A stretch of DNA of 64,000 nucleotides. Source: Brevibacillus sedimenti. Its GTDB lineage: Bacteria; Bacillota; Bacilli; Brevibacillales; Brevibacillaceae. Position numbers and translations under genes: made by a program. Below the pieces are notes generated by a model. The model was not told where the DNA came from and did no database searches. It saw only the letters and a program-made list of their open reading frames with translations. How positions within the stretch are numbered: position 1 is the first letter of the stretch; every line of letters starts with the position of its first letter. Location of the stretch: positions 583,501 to 647,500 of the forward strand of contig NZ_CP064048.1 of assembly GCF_020923495.1 (NCBI RefSeq). Reading direction: 5' to 3'. Below, one piece after another: positions 59,633 to 64,000 of this stretch.

Positions 59633-61593
59633 CGGGACTCCTCCTCTCGCACCAGCACGCCAAACACCCCTGCCAATCCTTCGCGCAAAAACGGCTCCAG
59701 CGCCAGATCACAGACCAGCAGCCGCTTGTTATTTCGTCGCAGCACCTGCAAAGCGGACTGCACAACCATGACATGATCGTCCGCTTCACACGCCGGGATG
59801 CTCAGGCTTTGCGGCGTCTTGTCTGCCAGCAGCACGTCGGGAACCTCCACCGCCTGCATCCCGGAGTGCGCCGCCTGGTTCTGCGCCTTTTGCAGCGCCT
59901 GCTGCAGCGACTGCCGCAGAGCTGACGCCACGTGGAACCCCACGCTGCCATACCACCGGCCATTCAAGCCGACCCACACCACGGGGAACCCGCAGACGTC
60001 CTCTCCCAAGCCGATCAGCGGCGCCTCCTGCATTGTGGTCAACGCCTGCAAGTAATAGCGGCAGGGCTCGTCTGCGACCGTTTCCACCTGCAGCAAAGAG
60101 ATGCGCGGCTGCTCGCTTGCGTATCGTCTCCTCAAGGCCTCGGTCAAACACTTCCGCAGTCCCCGGCTTACGCCTTCTGCTGCTGTTTCACCTGCCCCAA
60201 TGCCGATACATTCATCCGGTTGGAGCGTGATCTTGTCGGCCTCCTGCTCGGCGGAGAGCGCCGACAACAGCCGATCAGCCAATTTCGTCACGTACGCTTC
60301 GATCCCCGCAAGCCCCGCTTCCCGCCGCGCCTCATCATGCGTCAACCCTGTACAAACCACTGCCGGCTGCAGGCGATCCGGCCCCTCCGCCAGCGGATCG
60401 ACAGCCTGAACCACGCACTGTGCCAATGGAATCTGCCGGGTATCCAATGGTTCCCACACGTGCAAAATGCCGGTTACCGGCGATGTGAGCCGGCTGAAAA
60501 CCGGAGTCAATCCGTCCGTATCCCGCCTGCCGGCATCCCGTTCAAGCGGCAGATCGGAAACGTTGATCCACTCGATTGGTTTACAGCCCGTCACCAACGG
60601 ATGGGGCAGGAACGAATGCCAGCTTCCTTCCAACGTCTCCAGGTCCAACAGAAAGAATTGCGGCTCTGTCCGGAATACGCCTGCCGCCGTTTTGAACCAT
60701 TCGAACACCATGACATTCGCCAGCATGGCTGCCGCGGTGGAGGAAAAGGCGTGCTGCTTCGGGTCTTTGCGCACTGCCGACAGGTGCAGGCGACGCCACG
60801 CCGACTCCCAACATCCCGCGCTGTCCGGATGCACCAGCGGACCGGCCATCCCTGTCTCATGGATGCACAAGGCCGGGAGGAACACCTTTTTTTCCTGCTT
60901 GCAAATGTCTTGAAGAAGACACAGTTCCTCGACATCCCCCTTTTCTGACACGTACAGGATCGCATCAAACGGCTGGACAAACTCCCGCCAGGAGAAGACT
61001 CCCCCTTTTTGCAGCGAAATGGCCTCCAGTGATACCTCAGGGTCTTCTTTTCGTGCATGTTCCGCCAGTTCCGCCAACCGCTGCCGATTGGTGACCGCCT
61101 CATCCGTGATCAGTACGTGCAGCCTGGGCAGTCCCGACTCCAACAATGCCGCTGCCAGCGAGAGCAAAAACGTGCCGGCGCCCGCCGCAGCCACCCTGGT
61201 CTGACGATACGTCTGAAAGCGGTAGGCACCCGAGTCCGCGAAACTGTCCAAAAATTCGATTTGCTCCGCATATCGTTTGCGTATCCCTTCCGGCAGTTGA
61301 TGCGGCCGATCCCGGCTTACATCACGGACAAAACCGTTTTTGTACAGCACCTCTGCAATCTCATACACCCGGTTCCGGTGCGGGGCCGGCAGTCCGTCCG
61401 TCAACTCCTCCAGCGTATGCTCGCCATTCAACACCGGCATCAGTTTTTCCATCCACTGCAGGATCGTCCTGCCTTCCATGTAAAGCGAGCCGACGTTGTT
61501 CCGAACATGTACTCCGCCGGATGGATCGGGAAGAAAAAACGTATCTCCCTTCACTTTCAGACGCATCGAAGGCTTCAAACCTGTCATCCCCAT
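59629..61593 (-). CDS. TOMM maturation protein with RRE and E1-like domain
   Basis: This 654-aa protein matches the putative thiazole-containing bacteriocin maturation proteins of heterocycloanthracin clusters. Residues about 1-95 form a winged-helix RiPP recognition element (LKVKGDTFFLPDP to LYKNGFVRDV), which would bind the precursor leader. An E1-like Rossmann domain follows (VAAAGAGTFLLSLAAALLES), then a long C-terminal part. It presents the peptide to the YcaO partner. GGGAGG precedes the ATG at 61593. It is first of three maturation genes, downstream of a terminator that follows the precursor gene. Confidence 0.88.
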   Translation of the reverse strand: MGMTGLKPSMRLKVKGDTFFLPDPSGGVHVRNNVGSLYMEGRTILQWMEKLMPVLNGEHTLEELTDGLPAPHRNRVYEIAEVLYKNGFVRDVSRDRPHQLPEGIRKRYAEQIEFLDSFADSGAYRFQTYRQTRVAAAGAGTFLLSLAAALLESGLPRLHVLITDEAVTNRQRLAELAEHARKEDPEVSLEAISLQKGGVFSWREFVQPFDAILYVSEKGDVEELCLLQDICKQEKKVFLPALCIHETGMAGPLVHPDSAGCWESAWRRLHLSAVRKDPKQHAFSSTAAAMLANVMVFEWFKTAAGVFRTEPQFFLLDLETLEGSWHSFLPHPLVTGCKPIEWINVSDLPLERDAGRRDTDGLTPVFSRLTSPVTGILHVWEPLDTRQIPLAQCVVQAVDPLAEGPDRLQPAVVCTGLTHDEARREAGLAGIEAYVTKLADRLLSALSAEQEADKITLQPDECIGIGAGETAAEGVSRGLRKCLTEALRRRYASEQPRISLLQVETVADEPCRYYLQALTTMQEAPLIGLGEDVCGFPVVWVGLNGRWYGSVGFHVASALRQSLQQALQKAQNQAAHSGMQAVEVPDVLLADKTPQSLSIPACEADDHVMVVQSALQVLRRNNKRLLVCDLALEPFLREGLAGVFGVLVREEESR

Positions 61594-61742
61594 GGTCCCT
61601 CCCGTTCGCCGTGCTGACTATGCGCATCCATCCCACAATGACATTTCGTGTTCATCATATGTACCGCTATTTGTCCTTCTTGCCTACTTTGTGGGGAGGG
61701 CTTCTTTAGACAGCCCGCTTCCTTGACACGAATCCTGACAGG

Positions 61743-61780
61743 CCCGTCACTTCCAACCGAACCCGTCGCTTCCAACCGAA
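61743..61780. repeat. Two tandem 19-bp direct repeats
   Basis: CCCGTCACTTCCAACCGAA and CCCGTCGCTTCCAACCGAA lie head to tail with one mismatch, between the precursor terminator and the maturation genes. They may be a recent slip duplication or a binding site. Confidence 0.6.
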
Positions 61781-61820
61781 AAAGAAGCCGAACCCCTTGC
61801 AAGTGAAGGGATTCGGCTCT
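61780..61820 (-). terminator. Terminator after the TOMM precursor gene
   Basis: On the minus strand AGCCGAATCCCTT pairs with AAGGGGTTCGGCT (one G-T/mismatch position) around a 7-nt loop and is followed by TCTTTTTC. It lies about 32 nt after the precursor stop and would give more precursor than enzyme mRNA. Confidence 0.75.
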
Positions 61821-61851
61821 TTTTCCAATAATAATAAAAACGATATTCGGG

Positions 61852-62118
61852 CTATCCCCAGCACCGTCCGCACCGCGGGAAGAAGCAGTTGTGGCAGCGT
61901 GGGACAAAGCAGTTGAAGCAGCGCGGGAAAAAGCAATTGGCGCAGCGTGGGAAGAAGCAGTTGCGGCAGCGCGGGGCAAAACAGTTGCGGCAGCGTCCCC
62001 CACATCGCCCGCAGTTGAATTGAGCGTATTCGTATTCCGGATTTTCATAGGGAACCATTTCGCTCGCATGAAATTCATCCGCTTCCAAGTTTCTCATTTC
62101 CTTTTTGAAATCGTCCAA
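61852..62118 (-). CDS. Heterocycloanthracin/sonorensin-type TOMM precursor peptide
   Basis: This 88-aa precursor has an acidic leader (MDDFKKEMRNLEADEFHASE to about residue 35) and a Cys-rich core. The core opens with CGRCGGRC and continues with five 8-residue units of the form x-N-C-F-[A/F/V]-P-R-C, ending GRCWG. It has 14 cysteines (C36 to C86) and no Ser or Thr, so all rings would be thiazoles. The start is the TTG at 62118 with GGAGGT 7 nt upstream; the ATG at 62133 has no site. The DNA repeats are 24 nt. The YcaO, E1-like and SagB-like genes downstream process it. Confidence 0.9.
   Translation of the reverse strand: MDDFKKEMRNLEADEFHASEMVPYENPEYEYAQFNCGRCGGRCRNCFAPRCRNCFFPRCANCFFPRCFNCFVPRCHNCFFPRCGRCWG
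61869..62000 (-). repeat. 24-nt tandem repeats encoding the core peptide
   Basis: Five imperfect 24-nt units encode the N-C-F-x-P-R-C repeats of the precursor. Third-position differences are frequent (for example in the Phe, Asn and Arg codons), so the amino-acid pattern is kept under selection rather than being a fresh slippage array. Confidence 0.7.
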
Positions 62119-62169
62119 TTGTGATACCTCCATTCAAGAATTGACCTGGAAATTTAGGAACGGCCATCG

Positions 62170-62406
62170 TCAAAAGCTGTCACCGTACGCGTCGTACACG
62201 TCGTAGTAGCCTGCGTACGGGTCAACATAATCAACGTAGTCCAGATATTCGTCATAGAACGGCGCCTGGTAGACAACCGGCACGTAAGACAGATAGGGCG
62301 AATACATGACCTGATACGGGTGCGGCCAATAATACCACTGCGGATCGTACACGGCTGCGTCGTAAGGTATATAGCCATGTTGGCTTTCAACGGGTGTGCT
62401 GCTCAA
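62170..62406 (-). CDS. Small Tyr-rich peptide upstream of the TOMM precursor
   Basis: The function is not recognised. The 78-aa product is very rich in Tyr, Asp and Pro (YDPQWYYWPHPYQVMYSPYL, YDEYLDYVDYVDPYAGYYD) and has no signal peptide, Cys or Lys-rich part. I chose the TTG at 62406 because GGAAAGG lies 5 nt upstream; the open frame extends into the repeat copy at 62519 but that part is not coding. It ends 51 nt before the precursor start on the same strand, so it is probably co-transcribed. It could be a spore-coat-like protein or an accessory peptide. Confidence 0.5.
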   Translation of the reverse strand: MSSTPVESQHGYIPYDAAVYDPQWYYWPHPYQVMYSPYLSYVPVVYQAPFYDEYLDYVDYVDPYAGYYDVYDAYGDSF

Positions 62407-62860
62407 TGAAACCTTTCCCCTTTCACCATCTTTCTGATTGCTGCTACAGTGCACAATATTCCGATTTCCCAGATTGGTTGCCTGCCCATATCGAATTGGG
62501 CGTTTATCTAACACGAAAGCCACTCCAATACACAGGAGTGGCTTCAGTGTGTAGACAAGGTGACTATTGCAAGGAGAACACGTTTCCGTCATCCGCTCCG
62601 TGCTCGCCCAGCAGGGAAGCACAAACTGTACGCTCCGCATCGATTTGCGGGGGATCGCCAAAGCCGCATGGCTACGCAGCCCATTCAGAGGTGGCGCTCC
62701 TTTCTCCCGCAAATCGCCACTCCGCTCGGTAGGGCTCACAAGTCGCTCTGCCTGGAAACGTGCTTCTCCTGCGGTACAATCGGTTTGTCTTCAGTCTGAG
62801 CCACTCCAATACATAGGAGTGGCTTTCGGTTGTTCGATGGGTGATGATACCCGCTGCGCG
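62407..62860. other. Intergenic region between the Tyr-rich peptide and the MacB-like gene
   Basis: These 454 bp carry the repeat copy E with its duplicated hairpin (62519-62823). The 112 bp between it and the Tyr-rich gene probably hold the promoter of the peptide genes, but I could not assign a clear -35/-10 pair. Confidence 0.6.
62519..62823 (-). repeat. Dispersed repeat relative, copy E, with duplicated terminator hairpin
   Basis: A 257-bp element (62543-62799) is flanked by two hairpins, GCCACTCCAATACACAGGAG (62519 on) and the same with one loop change, GCCACTCCAATACATAGGAG (62800 on), each continuing TGGC. Its ends, TCAGTGTGTAGACAAGG and (inverted) TCAGACTGAAGACAAACC, match those of copy C. 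The interior differs and has its own long stem, CGATTTGCGGG (62641-62651) with CCCGCAAATCG (62706-62716). The hairpin would be the terminator of the MacB-like gene. Confidence 0.75.
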
Positions 62861-64000
62861 CTACTCGTAACGCAATGCGTCAATCGGTTTCAACCGCGCG
62901 GCTTTGCGGGCCGGGTAGACCCCGAAGATCACGCCGACAAGCACGGAAGAGAGGAACGCGTACAGCATCGGCGTCACACTGACTGATGTGGCAATGCCGG
63001 CAAACTGCCGCAAGCCGATAGCAGCGCCGACACCCAAAAGAATGCCGATGATTCCCCCCAGCAAACTGATGGTCACGGATTCGATCAAAAACTGCCGTTG
63101 AATGTCCCAGCGTTTTACTCCGAGCGCTTTGCGGATGCCGATCTCACGCGTGCGCTCCGTCACCGAAACCAGCATGATGTTCATGATCCCGATTCCCCCG
63201 ACCACCAGCGAAATGGCGGCAATGCCGGACAACAGGGCGGTCATTACACTGGTCACCTCTTCAGCTGTACTAAGAATTTCCGATTGCGACCGGATTTGAA
63301 AGTCGTTTTCCTGGCTTGGCCGCAGGTTGTGCTGGGCTCTCAGCGTCAGCTGAATGTCAAACTGCGCCTGAGGCAGCGCCTCCGCAGAGACGGCCGACAC
63401 GTAAATGCTGCCCACAAACCTGCCTCCGGTCAGCCGGTTCATGGCTGTTGTAATCGGGACGATCACTTTGTCGTCATTGTTGGTCATTCCCGTACTGCCC
63501 TGACTTTTCAAAATGCCGATGATTTCAAACGGAATCCGGTTGATCTGGATGGTCTGTCCGATCGGGCTGGCATTGCTGTCGCCGAACAAATTGGCGATCA
63601 CGTCCGGACCCACTACTGCTACATTTGATTGTCTCTGCACTTCCAGTCGGTTAAAGAACCGGCCCTGCTGCACCTGTACGTTCCGCACCTGGGGATATGA
63701 TTCATTGGTGCCTTCGAGCGAGGTGGCGTAGTTTTTGTTTCGCCAGACGACCTGAGCCCGCCCCGTCACACTGGGCGAAGCTGCTGCGATGGAACTGTTT
63801 TTCGTGAGCGCTTCACTGTCTGCCAGCGTCAGGCTGTTTAACGAACCGGCACCCAGGTTGATTTGCCCCCGGGCAGTCTGGCCGGGCGTCACGATGAGCA
63901 GATTGCTCCCCAAGGCGTTGATTTGCGACGCCACGTCGGCGGAAGCACCTTCCCCGATGGCCACCATCGCGATGACGGCGGCAACCCCGATCACGATGCC
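62861..64000 (-). CDS. MacB/FtsX-like ABC permease, C-terminal part
   Basis: The gene enters from the right edge; about 379 codons are seen. The MacB periplasmic core domain (LIVTPGQTARG to QSEILSTAEEV) is followed by three FtsX helices with the cytoplasmic signature VTERTREIGIRKALG and the ending PARKAARLKPIDALRYE. Such permeases export peptides, antibiotics or lipoproteins, or transmit envelope signals with a partner ATPase, which should lie beyond the window. Its position upstream of the TOMM genes makes export or immunity conceivable, but a repeat and terminator separate them. Confidence 0.88.
   Translation of the reverse strand, partial: GIVIGVAAVIAMVAIGEGASADVASQINALGSNLLIVTPGQTARGQINLGAGSLNSLTLADSEALTKNSSIAAASPSVTGRAQVVWRNKNYATSLEGTNESYPQVRNVQVQQGRFFNRLEVQRQSNVAVVGPDVIANLFGDSNASPIGQTIQINRIPFEIIGILKSQGSTGMTNNDDKVIVPITTAMNRLTGGRFVGSIYVSAVSAEALPQAQFDIQLTLRAQHNLRPSQENDFQIRSQSEILSTAEEVTSVMTALLSGIAAISLVVGGIGIMNIMLVSVTERTREIGIRKALGVKRWDIQRQFLIESVTISLLGGIIGILLGVGAAIGLRQFAGIATSVSVTPMLYAFLSSVLVGVIFGVYPARKAARLKPIDALRYE

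Noticed and set aside
61869..62000. Tandem 24-nt repeats considered as a CRISPR array
   Set aside because: There are no spacers; the repeats are contiguous and encode the core peptide.
61584..62078. Overlapping minus-strand frames through the TOMM precursor
   Set aside because: They read the 24-nt repeats out of frame, giving low-complexity sequence; only the Cys-rich frame has a ribosome site and matches a known precursor family.

Overview
The window looks like chromosome from a moderately GC-rich Gram-positive bacterium of the Bacillota, most like Brevibacillus and relatives. The evidence is AddAB rather than RecBCD, a caa3-type cta locus, MrfAB, an OpuA/GbsR module, a YclNOPQ-type siderophore importer, AGGAGG-type ribosome binding sites and many ATG/GTG/TTG starts. 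The genus is inferred, not proven. Almost all genes lie on the minus strand, so operons read right to left. I see no tRNA, rRNA or CRISPR array.

Layout from left to right: (1) 1-9033 holds a DNA end-processing operon, sbcD-sbcC-addB-addA, with sbcD carrying an apparent 1-nt frameshift. (2) 9196-17191 is a complete aa3/caa3 cytochrome oxidase and heme A locus, ctaC-D-E-F, ctaG, ctaM (DUF420), ctaB, ctaA. (3) 17454-22043 holds small membrane proteins, a 14-TM MFS exporter, an orphan SurA-N protein and a patatin-like lipase. (4) 22044-24504 is a three-gene operon with a divergent Lgt paralogue, a multi-cluster radical SAM enzyme resembling the tetraether-synthase/COG1964 group, and a small membrane protein. 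(5) 24729-37343 is an eight-gene envelope operon: large secreted/membrane protein, ABC ATPase, ABC permease, coiled-coil protein (frameshifted), MoxR ATPase, DUF58, and two VWA proteins. (6) 37642-41685 is an accessory patch: TetR-SMR, a GNAT, a low-GC two-gene island between a truncated repeat and an IS remnant, and a TipAL-type MerR. (7) 41783-51483 holds mrfAB under a LexA-like box, an SDR, opuAA-AB-AC facing gbsR, and an LLM-class oxidoreductase. (8) 51724-55613 is a Fur-box-controlled yclNOPQ-type importer. (9) 56090-62406 is a thiazole/oxazole-modified peptide (TOMM) cluster of the heterocycloanthracin/sonorensin type: SagB-like dehydrogenase, YcaO cyclodehydratase, E1-like/RRE partner, and a Cys-rich precursor with five N-C-F-x-P-R-C repeats. 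The window ends in a MacB-like permease.

Two things stand out beyond ordinary annotation. First, the TOMM precursor has an unusual Arg/Phe/Pro-rich core with 14 cysteines and no Ser/Thr. Second, there is a dispersed repeat family with TCAG-type inverted ends. In its two intact copies (55711-56040 and 62543-62799) it sits between two copies of the same transcription-terminator hairpin, as if it inserts into terminators and duplicates the whole hairpin. Three further degenerate copies lie at 13003, 21826 and 39639. Frameshifts in sbcD and in the coiled-coil gene of the MoxR operon may be sequencing errors and should be checked before either gene is called broken.
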